The position numbers were made by a program, and so were the translations under genes. Shown here one piece after another: positions 51,393 to 61,264 of a stretch of DNA of 64,000 nt. How positions within the stretch are numbered: position 1 is the first letter of the stretch; every line of letters starts with the position of its first letter. The stretch lies in contig CAZXVH010000015.1 in the NCBI GenBank assembly GCA_964643965.1, positions 4,732 to 68,731 of the forward strand, written 5' to 3'. The DNA comes from GCA-2746795 sp964643965. Lineage in GTDB: Bacteria > Chloroflexota > Anaerolineae > Promineifilales > Promineifilaceae. Below the pieces are notes generated by a model. The model saw nothing but the letters and a program-made list of their open reading frames with translations, was not told the origin of the DNA and searched no databases.

Positions 51393-53087
51393 TCAGGTGA
51401 GGTAATCACGCAGTGATTTGCTGCGGCTGGGATGGCGCAGTTTGCGCAGCGCTTTGGCTTCAATCTGGCGAATTCGTTCTCGAGTGACGCCAAAACTACG
51501 CCCTACTTCTTCCAGGGTGTGATCTTTACCATCATTAAGACCAAAGCGCATTTCCAACACTTCGCGCTCCCGATCACTTAAAAAGCTGAGGACGCTGCGG
51601 ATTTGTTCGCGCAGCAATTCTTTAGAGGCAGCGTCTACCGGCTCAACCACACTTTCATCCGGGATAAAGTCGCCAAATTCGGTGGCTTCATCGCCATTGC
51701 CGACGGGCGTTTCCAGGGACATAGGATCCATTGAGATACGCAAAATATCACGGATTTTGCTCACAGACTGCCGCCATTTGCGATTTAGTACCGGATCAAT
51801 TTCTTCATCGTTTTCCAGAGCATTTTTGATTGTTTCCGTTTCTTCCGGAGTCAGGTAGTCGAGTTCTAGCGCCAGTTCTTCTACGGAAGGCTCGTGGCTC
51901 AATACCTGCACCAATTCTCTCTGTACCCGCACAATTTTGTTGATGGTTTCATACATGTGAACGGGAATGCGGATGGTACGCGCCTGGTCGGCAATGGCGC
52001 GGCTGACAGCCTGACGAATCCACCAGGTGGCATAGGTGCTGAATTTGTAGCCTTTGGTATGGTCAAATTTTTCGACGGCGCGCAGCAAGCCAACATTGCC
52101 TTCTTGCACCAAATCAAGCAGATGAATGCCCCGTCCCATGTACCGTTTGGCGACGCTGACAACCAGGCGCAAATTGGCGCGGGTGAGGTTGACTTTGGCT
52201 TCTTCTGCCAGGTGGTAAATCATGAATTCATTGTATTTTAGGGCAACATCGTCTTCTTCCATGCGGGTAAAGAAGATGTCTGGTTCGGGCAGCGCCCCAC
52301 TTTCTGCATACGCTTCGCTAACCATTTGGGAACGGCCGTTAGGTAAAATATATAAAGCCGTATAAGCGACGAAGGTCCGTTCTGCCAGTTCTGTCCAGAT
52401 ATCATCCTGGCCCCAGTTGCCTTTGTTGAGGAACTGACGCACATAAGATGGGGTTTCGCTCTTCCAGGTGTGACGCAGCTCCTGGGCTTCGGCAGCCAGG
52501 AGCGCAAATTCCGGCCGTTCGACGCCCAAATCTTCACAAGAAACCAGGATTTGCTGCCAACTGTCAAATAACTCCTGATAGTTGGCCATCATGGCTTGAA
52601 AATGGATGCTATATTCATTTTCAATTTCTGGGTTCAAATCTCGGGTCAGGCGGTCCAGTTCAGACGCGGCTTTGAACTGGGTGGAAAGCCACACTTCTTG
52701 ATCAGAGGTGAGCAGAGGCACCTGCCCAATTTCTTTGAGATAGGTATGTACGGGGTCGTCTTCGGTATCGCTGTTGCCATAAATGCTTTCGGTTACATCC
52801 AGGATGTCATCTTCAAATGAGTTGAGGACATTGTTTGATTCGCTGAGAGAATCGACGGTTTCGCCGGAGGCGGAGACGATGCGAATGCCCATTTTATGCA
52901 GGCGATTATAAAGCTGATCAGCCTGGTCTTCATCGGCGGCAGCCAGGATGGCCCGCACCTCTGATTCCTCAATCTGGCGGCTGCGGCGGGCTTTTTTTAC
53001 GAGCGCTTCGATGTCGATGAAGTCTGGGGTATCCGCATCCAGGTCGTCGTCTTCCAGGTCGTTGTCTAATTGGGGTTCAAAGTCCAT
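51393..53087 (-). CDS. rpoD: primary sigma factor RpoD/SigA
   Basis: The 564-residue sigma factor has an acidic N-terminal region 1.1-like domain (1-120), region 1.2 (DPVHTYLKEIGQVPLLTSDQ), and a non-conserved insert up to about residue 275. Region 2 holds HLLDLVQEGNVGLLRAVEKF and YKFSTYATWWIRQAVSRAIA; regions 3 and 4 end with the -35-binding helix HTLEEVGRSFGVTRERIRQI. All regions of a group-1 sigma are present. It follows dnaG by 74 bp, the classic macromolecular-synthesis arrangement, without rpsU. Confidence 0.95.
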   Translation of the reverse strand: MDFEPQLDNDLEDDDLDADTPDFIDIEALVKKARRSRQIEESEVRAILAAADEDQADQLYNRLHKMGIRIVSASGETVDSLSESNNVLNSFEDDILDVTESIYGNSDTEDDPVHTYLKEIGQVPLLTSDQEVWLSTQFKAASELDRLTRDLNPEIENEYSIHFQAMMANYQELFDSWQQILVSCEDLGVERPEFALLAAEAQELRHTWKSETPSYVRQFLNKGNWGQDDIWTELAERTFVAYTALYILPNGRSQMVSEAYAESGALPEPDIFFTRMEEDDVALKYNEFMIYHLAEEAKVNLTRANLRLVVSVAKRYMGRGIHLLDLVQEGNVGLLRAVEKFDHTKGYKFSTYATWWIRQAVSRAIADQARTIRIPVHMYETINKIVRVQRELVQVLSHEPSVEELALELDYLTPEETETIKNALENDEEIDPVLNRKWRQSVSKIRDILRISMDPMSLETPVGNGDEATEFGDFIPDESVVEPVDAASKELLREQIRSVLSFLSDREREVLEMRFGLNDGKDHTLEEVGRSFGVTRERIRQIEAKALRKLRHPSRSKSLRDYLT

Positions 53088-53112
53088 CTTTTTTGCCTGT
53101 GGGCTACGCTGT

Positions 53113-53157
53113 GAGCAACGGCCGTTTCCCTGCTACTTCATGGCGTAACGGCCGTTC
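53113..53157. repeat. twin AACGGCCGTT palindromes between dnaG and rpoD
   Basis: Copies at 53117-53126 and 53147-53156 lie in the 74-bp dnaG-rpoD spacer. On the mRNA they can pair into a stem, which could attenuate or process the transcript between primase and sigma factor. Confidence 0.7.
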
Positions 53158-53161
53158 CTCG

Positions 53162-55144
53162 TTAAAAATGGTTGAGTGCGGCTTCCTCGGCCCGTCTTTT
53201 ACTGAGGGCCGACATGGCATTTTTAGCCTGTTGAATGCCGAGTAACTGGCGAGAAATGGCTACTGATTGCTGCTGGTACTCTTCCATTGATTCCTTATCT
53301 CCCGCCTGCTTGGCTTCTGCCACTAAAAGCTGCATCCGGGTATTGAGATATTTCGTTTTTTCATGCCGGATATCCAAAATAGAGAGGACTAATTTATCCG
53401 CCAGACGGTCCATTTCCGAATCGGGCGTGGGGGGCAGGGCACGAAGGTAATGTACTCGTTCGAGTAATGGGCCTGCCAAACTATCGCACAATTCATCAAT
53501 CGAGACAAACAAGCCCCTGTTCTGCCAGCGCATAAGTTGGTCGAATATTTCTTGATCTTCGGCGGTAACAAAATCCGCTTTTGTTAAGGTCGGCTGCGCC
53601 GCTGCCGACAATCTGGCGTTGATGTCGACGAGGATATTGGCATGATGCAGGCATTGGCTGAGCAGGTTGACCTCGCGGATATGGGGCGTCCCCTGCCGCT
53701 CAAGCGATGGACTACGGCCGCGCAGTTGGCGCATACCATCAATTTCTAGGGGCGGTTGGGGCGGTTCCGGCACATTAAAGCTGGAGGCGGACGGCCGTTT
53801 TTTACCGGTCGGGCGTAGTTGGCGCAGCGCTTTTTCATTAACGCCTAAAATGTAGGCCAACTGCTGCCAATAATGGTCGCGCTCCACCGGGTTGGTGATG
53901 TCTTCAATGAGCGGAATGATTTGCCGGGCAACGGCCGTTTTCGCCTTGGCGTCCCCCTTATCCATTTCCTGCGTCAACACTCCGATCACATATTCCACCA
54001 CTGGCTTCGCTTTGCCTAACAGCAGCGGCCATTGCGCCGGCTCTTGGCGGATAATATTGTCTGGGTCTTTCCCGGCCGGCAGCGTGACAATGCGAATATC
54101 CGCTTCCAGGCGACCTTCGTAGCGCACCAGATTATGGGCGTCAAAGCGAATGTCCAACTCCCTGTCCAACGTTTCTCGCGCCACCTGTAAACTACGCAAC
54201 GTGGCCTGCGCCCCGGCCGCATCCGCGTCCAGCGCCAGCACAAAGCGCTTGGTATACCGTTTGAGCTGCTGCAACTGTTCCTGGGTCAGCGCCGTGCCCA
54301 TCTGCGCCACCACATTGCGAAAACCAGCCTGCCAGGCCATCATCACATCCATGTAGCCTTCCACGATAACAGCCTGCCGCGCTTCTCGGATGGAACGCCT
54401 GGCCCCATCCAGGCCAAACAAAATTTTGCTTTTATCAAATAGAATCGACTGCGGCGAGTTGAGGTATTTGGGCTGTCCTTCCGGGTCTAAGGTGCGGGCG
54501 CCGAAGCCTACAGTTCGCCCCTGCCCGTCCCGGATAGGGATCATCAGGCGGTTACGGAAGCGATCATACCGGGTTCCCTTTTCGGGATTTTCGCTGAGCA
54601 GCCCGGCGTCGAGCAGTTCTTGATCCTCATAGCCCTGACCATTGAGATAGGTGCGGCATTGATCCCAGGATTCCAGGGCAAAACCAATTTGAAAATAGTC
54701 CAGAGTCTCGGCCGTCAAGGTTCTGTCGTTCACGTATTGGCGGGCAGCGGCGGCCTGGGGCGCGTGGCGCAATAAGTGGTGGAAGTAAGCGGCGGCGGCA
54801 GTCAATAAATCTGCCAATCGATCTTCCCGTGCCTTCTTCTTTTTATCAACGGGCTGGCTCTCTTCTAGTTGTACGCCCGCGCGGGCGGCCAGATGTTGCA
54901 GCGCCTCTTTAAAATCCCAGCCCTGCTTTTTCATGACAAAGGAGATGACATCACCGCCCTCGGCGCAGGCGCCAAAGCAGCGCCAGGTTTGGGTTTCAGG
55001 GAAAATGTGGAAGGCAGGAGTGCGTGTATTGGGGTGAAACGGACAGAACCCAGCGTAAGATCGCCCCGATTTCCGCAGATTAACGGATTCGGAAACAATG
55101 TCCACGATATCTAACCGGCTTTTGATTTCTTCTATGACGGTCAT
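53162..55144 (-). CDS. dnaG: DNA primase
   Basis: The 660-residue primase begins with a CHC2 zinc finger (CPFHPNTR, then CFGACAEGGD; note C-x3-C in the second pair, seen in several phyla). The catalytic domain and TOPRIM follow (RQAVIVEGYMDVMMAW; FVLALDADAAGAQA with the metal-binding acids), and a C-terminal helicase-binding region. It makes RNA primers at the replication fork. rpoD lies directly downstream. A promoter is visible at 55188-55217. Confidence 0.95.
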   Translation of the reverse strand: MTVIEEIKSRLDIVDIVSESVNLRKSGRSYAGFCPFHPNTRTPAFHIFPETQTWRCFGACAEGGDVISFVMKKQGWDFKEALQHLAARAGVQLEESQPVDKKKKAREDRLADLLTAAAAYFHHLLRHAPQAAAARQYVNDRTLTAETLDYFQIGFALESWDQCRTYLNGQGYEDQELLDAGLLSENPEKGTRYDRFRNRLMIPIRDGQGRTVGFGARTLDPEGQPKYLNSPQSILFDKSKILFGLDGARRSIREARQAVIVEGYMDVMMAWQAGFRNVVAQMGTALTQEQLQQLKRYTKRFVLALDADAAGAQATLRSLQVARETLDRELDIRFDAHNLVRYEGRLEADIRIVTLPAGKDPDNIIRQEPAQWPLLLGKAKPVVEYVIGVLTQEMDKGDAKAKTAVARQIIPLIEDITNPVERDHYWQQLAYILGVNEKALRQLRPTGKKRPSASSFNVPEPPQPPLEIDGMRQLRGRSPSLERQGTPHIREVNLLSQCLHHANILVDINARLSAAAQPTLTKADFVTAEDQEIFDQLMRWQNRGLFVSIDELCDSLAGPLLERVHYLRALPPTPDSEMDRLADKLVLSILDIRHEKTKYLNTRMQLLVAEAKQAGDKESMEEYQQQSVAISRQLLGIQQAKNAMSALSKRRAEEAALNHF

Positions 55145-55187
55145 ACGTTCAGGTTCATGAAAAATAAGGTCTAAATTGCGAAGGCGA

Positions 55188-55217
55188 ATTATAACGCATA
55201 CGCTACAAATGTTCTAA
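55188..55217 (-). promoter_or_regulatory. promoter of dnaG-rpoD
   Basis: On the minus strand TTAGAA (55212-55217), an 18-bp spacer and TATAAT (55188-55193), about 45 bp before the dnaG ATG. Confidence 0.55.
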
Positions 55218-55284
55218 GAAGTAGCGGGAGGATTTGCGGATTCTCATTTTTTGGAGACAGCATGGATTGGGAGAAAGCAAAAGA

Positions 55285-55443
55285 TTAACCAGCGACCGCG
55301 TAAACCACAACCTCTTTTTGAATACGCTCCCCGATTTCATCAGAAGCTACTTCTAAATCGTAATCCATTTGCAAGCCCAGCCAAAATTCGGCCGACATAT
55401 TGAAGTATTTCGCCAGGCGATTTTGGCATAAGCTCATTGGTTT
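55285..55443 (-). pseudogene. HigA-type antitoxin remnant (C-terminal part)
   Basis: A 50-codon minus-strand frame (MSLCQNRLAKYFNM, then SAEFWLGLQMDYDLEVASDE) matches the C-terminus of HigA/VapI-like XRE antitoxins, whose core reads RLAKYF-TS-EFWL-LQ-YDL. The N-terminal helix-turn-helix is missing: upstream sequence is replaced by an inverted repeat and unrelated DNA. No toxin is nearby. It is most likely a decayed TA relic. Confidence 0.6.
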
Positions 55444-55477
55444 TGGAATAATTGTTTTGGGGAAGGGCAGCGTGCTG

Positions 55478-55521
55478 CCGGTATCCAGCCAAATTCCTAA
55501 AGGTCAGTAGCTGGATACCGG
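55478..55521. repeat. CCGGTATCCAGC inverted repeat
   Basis: CCGGTATCCAGC (55478-55489) and GCTGGATACCGG (55510-55521) are exact complements separated by 20 bp, between the HigA remnant and the small membrane protein. The origin is unknown; it may mark the deletion or insertion that truncated the HigA gene. Confidence 0.65.
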
Positions 55522-55531
55522 TGACGGAAAA

Positions 55532-55663
55532 TCAAAAAGCGGGTGGCGCGATAAAACTCGCAAACAGAGAAAGGACCATGCTGATGGCAATTAAGATGCC
55601 CAAGACAATGATCACTTTTTCTGCAAACGTGCGCTTCCGCCGTCTGTTTTTTTTCTTCGCCAT
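55532..55663 (-). CDS. 43-residue basic membrane miniprotein
   Basis: The gene starts at ATG 55663 after AGAAGAGGTG and ends at TGA 55532. The product has a very basic N-terminus (MAKKKNRRRKRT) followed by one hydrophobic helix (VIIVLGILIAISMVLSLFAS) and a short IAPPAF tail, which predicts a single-pass protein with the basic end inside. I recall similar short basic-plus-helix proteins in Chloroflexi, but assign no name. The good ribosome-binding site and clean topology make it credible; the role is unknown. Confidence 0.6.
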   Translation of the reverse strand: MAKKKNRRRKRTFAEKVIIVLGILIAISMVLSLFASFIAPPAF

Positions 55664-55973
55664 GATAATTCACCTCTTCTTCTTGATCTATCTGAAGCGT
55701 GACGTTTTTATATTTCTCTCCGGTAAGGGCGGTTTACAAACCGACTTTACACGCCATTGAAACTCAATTTCCGCCAGCTTTCAGAAAATAATTTCATTCG
55801 ATCAGCGAGTATATCACAAACGAAACGATCCCCAATCTTAACAATACTTAAACAAAAACTTTAAGCCGTCTTTAACCCGTTAGAATATCAGCGTATAAAA
55901 ACGTGATGCGTGATGGTCTCTGACTGTCGCCAGGCCCCACTCCATTTTATTTTGATCAGCAAGGAGAAAATTT
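55664..55973. other. 310-bp spacer with a promoter
   Basis: A divergent spacer between the miniprotein and yceI-like genes. It contains a CGGTTT-ac-AAACCG hairpin near 55731-55744 and a promoter at 55871-55899. No gene is seen. Confidence 0.5.
55871..55899 (+). promoter_or_regulatory. promoter of the YceI lipoprotein gene
   Basis: TTTAAC (55871-55876), a 17-bp spacer and TATAAA (55894-55899), about 75 bp before the GTG start. Confidence 0.45.
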
Positions 55974-56666
55974 GTGACAAAACGAATGATGAGCATGTCC
56001 CTGTTATTAACGGCCGTTTTCACCCTGGCCGCCTGTACTGTATTAAGCGAACCAGCCACGCCCAGCGCCCCCATTGAATCTGTGCCTTTGGCTGCAGAAG
56101 AATCAGCGCCCGTGGCAGAAGCCGCCAGCAGCGCCCTTTACCATATTTCGCCCGAAGGCTCTTCGGTACGCTTTGCCCTGGACGAGGATTTACGCGGCGA
56201 ACGCCTGACGGTAGTGGGGGAAACGGATCAGGTGGCCGGGCAAATAGCGTTGGATTTAGGCAATCTGGCCGAAACTGAAGTGGGCGTCTTGCAAATCAAC
56301 GCCCGGGACCTCATGACGGACAACAATTTCCGCAATCGCGCCATCCACAATGAGATTCTCAACACCGGCAATTTTGAATTCATCAGCTTTGAGCCAACGG
56401 CCGTTAACGGGCTACCCGACAGCGCCGAGATAGGCGACACGGTAACATTCACCATCGACGGCAACCTGACCATCACCGACAAAACGCAGCCTGTCACCTT
56501 CAATGCCAGCGCTACAGTCGTTTCTGAAACGCAGCTCACGGGCACGGCAACGGCCGTTATCAACCGCACTGATTTTGGCCTCAACATCCCCCGCGTCCCC
56601 AACGTAGCCAACGTGGAAGAAGAAGTGGAACTGACCATCGACTTCACGGCAAATGCAAGGAGATAA
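55974..56666 (+). CDS. YceI-family lipoprotein
   Basis: The 230-residue protein starts at GTG 55974 and has a lipoprotein signal (lipobox LAAC, C21) and a short Ala/Pro linker. The YceI lipocalin-like barrel spans residues 57-230: YHISPEGSSVRFALDEDL, then INARDLMTDNNFRNRAIHNEIL, FTIDGNLTITDKTQPVTFNA and TDFGLNIPR. YceI proteins bind polyprenoid or other hydrophobic chains; lipoprotein forms occur in Gram-positive-like envelopes. It seems to be the first gene of a former operon whose second gene, a ferritin-like protein, is now truncated. Confidence 0.9.
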   Translation: MTKRMMSMSLLLTAVFTLAACTVLSEPATPSAPIESVPLAAEESAPVAEAASSALYHISPEGSSVRFALDEDLRGERLTVVGETDQVAGQIALDLGNLAETEVGVLQINARDLMTDNNFRNRAIHNEILNTGNFEFISFEPTAVNGLPDSAEIGDTVTFTIDGNLTITDKTQPVTFNASATVVSETQLTGTATAVINRTDFGLNIPRVPNVANVEEEVELTIDFTANARR

Positions 56667-56672
56667 TGACAC

Positions 56673-56852
56673 ATGGACAAACAAACCTTAATCTCCAATT
56701 TGAACAAAGATTTGAGTAATGAGTTAAGCGCCATCGCCCAATACAACACCTATGCCGCCAAAGCCACCGGTCCATTCCGGCCGCAGTTTGCCCAACTCTT
56801 CCTCTTGGGGAATTCGGCCTTTTTTTATGGGTTGGGAACCTGCGGTGTATGA
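56673..56852 (+). pseudogene. truncated ferritin-like/bacterioferritin-type gene
   Basis: An AAGGAGA ribosome-binding site precedes an ATG that opens MDKQTLISNLNKDLSNELSA, then IAQYNTYAAKATGPFRPQFA. This matches the first helix of ferritin-like proteins, with the Glu iron ligand and a Gln-Tyr pair. The frame then goes to unrelated residues (LLGNSAFFYGLGTC) and stops at 56850; the other ferritin helices are absent. A deletion fusing the gene to the sigma-factor promoter region is likely. It starts 6 bp after the yceI stop. Confidence 0.6.
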
Positions 56853-56870
56853 ACGGTGTATAGTTGGTAG

Positions 56871-57461
56871 ATGCACCACGTTGAAGCTACCGCCCGGCCA
56901 GAAAATGCAGCCTCTCCTGACGCCGCTCTAATTTTACAGGCACGCCAGGGGAATGAGGCTGCCTGGGTCCAGTTGATGCGCCTGCACCAGGAAGCAGTGT
57001 TCCGCCTGGCGTATCTCATCCTGGGTGATGCAGCTGACGCCGATGATGTGGCGCAGGATAGTTTTATCCGGGCGTATCAGAAGTTAGACCAGTTTGATGC
57101 AGAACGGCCGTTTCGCCCCTGGCTGCTGCAAATTTGCAAAAATCTGGCGCGGAATAAGCAGCGCAGCCTGAGCCGCTATTGGGGCGCCGTACAGCGCTTT
57201 TTCCAGGCGCATCCCGACGCCCATGTGGTGGCGCTGCCCCTCGACAAGGCAGCAGATGCACAATTGTTGTGGCAGGCGGTGCGACGGCTGACCCCCGCCG
57301 CCCAAGAGATTATTTACCTGCGCTATTTCCTGGACTTGTCGGAAGCGGAAACGGCCGTTTCCCTCGACATCGCCCCCGGCACTGTAAAATCACGCAGCCA
57401 TCGCGCCCTGAAACATTTGCGTGAGGTGGTTGAGAAAGAATTCCCTGAGTTGAAATCATGA
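56871..57461 (+). CDS. ECF-type RNA polymerase sigma factor
   Basis: The 196-residue sigma factor has region 2 (ILQARQGNEAAWVQLMRLHQ and ADDVAQDSFIRAYQKLDQF) and region 4 (LTPAAQEIIYLRYFLDLSEA; VSLDIAPGTVKSRSHRALKH), and no regions 1 or 3, as in extracytoplasmic-function sigmas. Its stop overlaps the start of the membrane-anchored downstream gene (ATGA), which probably encodes its anti-sigma factor. Confidence 0.9.
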   Translation: MHHVEATARPENAASPDAALILQARQGNEAAWVQLMRLHQEAVFRLAYLILGDAADADDVAQDSFIRAYQKLDQFDAERPFRPWLLQICKNLARNKQRSLSRYWGAVQRFFQAHPDAHVVALPLDKAADAQLLWQAVRRLTPAAQEIIYLRYFLDLSEAETAVSLDIAPGTVKSRSHRALKHLREVVEKEFPELKS

Positions 57462-58210
57462 ATGATGAATTGACTGACACATGGCCGGCAGAAATCAAAG
57501 AAACGGCTGTTTACTTTTCATATCCACCCACACCTGATATTGCGGGGGCAGTGCAACAACGGCTGCAACCACAATCCACCCCATCCAGAACATGGCGCTG
57601 GGCGGTGGCAGCGGCCGTTTTGCTTTTACTGCTGTCGGCTAGTTTGTTGGCGATTCCGCCAGTGAGGGCGGCGGTGTTTGAGTGGCTCAAGATTGGCGCG
57701 ATTGAGGTGTTTGTGGGGGAAGAGGCGCCGGCGGTGGAAACGCCTGCATTGAGCTTCGCCGAAGTGGCCGTTCCCTTTTCCATCCTCGATTTGGGCGAAG
57801 CCATTACCTTGACGGATGCACAAGCCATCTTCCCCGAGCCGTTGCGCTTGCCAGAAGAATGGGAACCGGACAGAATGGTTTACAGCCAACAACTTTTGGG
57901 ACGCTTGCCAACTATCACCATGCAATGGCAAACAGCCGATGAGGTGACTGTGACCCTTTCGCAGATTGCCGTGCCGTATTGGGGCATGAAGTGGGTAAGT
58001 AGAGAGCGGGTGGTGGAAACGGCCGTTCATGGGGAAACGGCCATTTGGCTTGAAGGGGCGCATCCGTTGCAATTCGAGACCGGGGATTATGATATGCAAA
58101 TCATCGTTGACAGCAATGTGCTTATCTGGACGGAAGGGGAGGTAACATATCGGCTAGAAGGACAATTAACCCTCGATGAGGCGGTGCAGCTTGCTGAATC
58201 TTTGCCTTAA
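57458..58210 (+). CDS. membrane-anchored anti-sigma-factor-like protein
   Basis: The 250-residue protein has a 50-residue cytoplasmic N-terminus, one membrane helix (about 50-66: VAAAVLLLLLSASLLAI) and an extracytoplasmic beta-rich domain. It overlaps the ECF sigma gene by 4 bp, the usual sigma/anti-sigma arrangement. No zinc-binding HxxxCxxC anti-sigma motif is visible, so the N-terminus differs from classical ZAS proteins. The extracytoplasmic part contains AIFPEPLRLPEEWEPDRMVY and may sense envelope state. The signal and regulon are unknown. Confidence 0.7.
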   Translation: MNDELTDTWPAEIKETAVYFSYPPTPDIAGAVQQRLQPQSTPSRTWRWAVAAAVLLLLLSASLLAIPPVRAAVFEWLKIGAIEVFVGEEAPAVETPALSFAEVAVPFSILDLGEAITLTDAQAIFPEPLRLPEEWEPDRMVYSQQLLGRLPTITMQWQTADEVTVTLSQIAVPYWGMKWVSRERVVETAVHGETAIWLEGAHPLQFETGDYDMQIIVDSNVLIWTEGEVTYRLEGQLTLDEAVQLAESLP

Positions 58211-58217
58211 CGCGCCA

Positions 58218-58251
58218 AGAAGTTCAACTTTTCTAAAAAAGTTGAACTTCT
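58218..58251. terminator. terminator hairpin, AGTTCAACTT family copy 4
   Basis: AGAAGTTCAACTTTT and AAAAGTTGAACTTCT pair around a CTAA-type loop, 8 bp after the anti-sigma stop. Its loop matches copy 2. Confidence 0.75.
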
Positions 58252-58321
58252 GCATGGCACAGGGAACCATTTCCGCCTGGGCGGTGTATTAATTATAAAT
58301 ATCACCCATAAGGAGATGGAC

Positions 58322-58843
58322 ATGAAAAAGAAAAATTTGTGGTTTGTTGTTTTAATTGTTGCATTAGCTAGTTTTGCGCTACCTGCATTTGCGGGAAGAT
58401 GGGCAACCATCACCGTCGATTCCATGCCAGAGGCCATCAAGGCCGGTGAAACGGCCCGTATCGAGTTCACCATCTTGCAGCATGGCAAAACCCCGCGCCA
58501 TACCCTGATTTGGGATGGCAAAGAGGTATTTCTCACCCCCATTGTCACCGTCACACAGGGCGACGCCTCACTGGAATTTGAAGCGCAACCAGCCAAAGAG
58601 GTCGGTCACTGGTTTGTCGATGTGACCTTACCGGAAGCGGGTACGTGGGAATGGTCAATTGATCCTCAACCGCTAGGCGGGGCGACGGAATTAGAACCGC
58701 TTGTCGTGCAGCCAGTCGCCCCTGCTTCGTTGGCTGTGGGATCGGTGGCAGTTGCGCCATTGATTTTGGGCGTGGCGCTGCTTGCATTCGTGGTGGTTGG
58801 TTTTGTTTGGTGGCGAGGACGGGAAACGGCCGTTACTATTTAA
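58322..58843 (+). CDS. exported FixH/YtkA-like membrane-anchored protein
   Basis: ATG 58322 is preferred to 58316 because AAGGAG lies 7 nt before it. The 173-residue product has a signal peptide (MKKKNLWFVVLIVALASFAL, cleavage after AFA), an Ig-like beta domain (TITVDSMPEAIKAGETARIE; PAKEVGHWFVDVTLPEAGTW) and a C-terminal membrane helix with basic anchor (FVVVGFVWWRGRE). The domain resembles FixH/YtkA family proteins, linked to copper and cytochrome oxidase assembly or metal handling. This annotation is structural, and the role is inferred. It stands alone after the sigma/anti-sigma pair. Confidence 0.65.
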   Translation: MKKKNLWFVVLIVALASFALPAFAGRWATITVDSMPEAIKAGETARIEFTILQHGKTPRHTLIWDGKEVFLTPIVTVTQGDASLEFEAQPAKEVGHWFVDVTLPEAGTWEWSIDPQPLGGATELEPLVVQPVAPASLAVGSVAVAPLILGVALLAFVVVGFVWWRGRETAVTI

Positions 58844-58880
58844 AGATGCGGAGTTTGCACGCCCACGTGCGAACGGCCGT

Positions 58881-61070
<2,190 letters not shown>

Positions 61071-61104
61071 GAGGTATGCCTCCGAGTTTTTATAGTTCGA
61101 CCCA

Positions 61105-61138
61105 AGAAGTTCAACTTTTTTAGAAAAGTTGAACTTCT
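61105..61138. repeat. AGTTCAACTT-family hairpin copy 5, in a divergent promoter region
   Basis: AGAAGTTCAACTTTT and AAAAGTTGAACTTCT form a hairpin 35 bp upstream of the AAR-like ATG (minus) and 127 bp before the MFS gene (plus). Here it is not downstream of any gene, so a simple terminator role does not fit. Confidence 0.75.
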
Positions 61139-61250
61139 CTCTGTACAGAGGATACGAGTTTGTGGGGTTTTGGACAAGGGGGGGAATGTCACCTTTTGGG
61201 GGTGCATAAAACAGGGGGTTGGCTACGACGGTCTGACAAGGTGAAGGGTG

Positions 61251-61256
61251 TATAAT
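61251..61256 (+). promoter_or_regulatory. -10 box of the MFS gene, leaderless arrangement
   Basis: TATAAT ends 8 nt before the MFS ATG at 61265, so transcription should start at the ATG or within a base or two. The -35 region is poor. Confidence 0.5.
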
Positions 61257-61264
61257 TCTGGCCC

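Noticed and set aside
55452..55760. 102-codon plus-strand frame across the HigA remnant and miniprotein
   Set aside because: It has no ribosome-binding site, runs through an inverted repeat, and lies antisense to the better-supported 43-codon gene.
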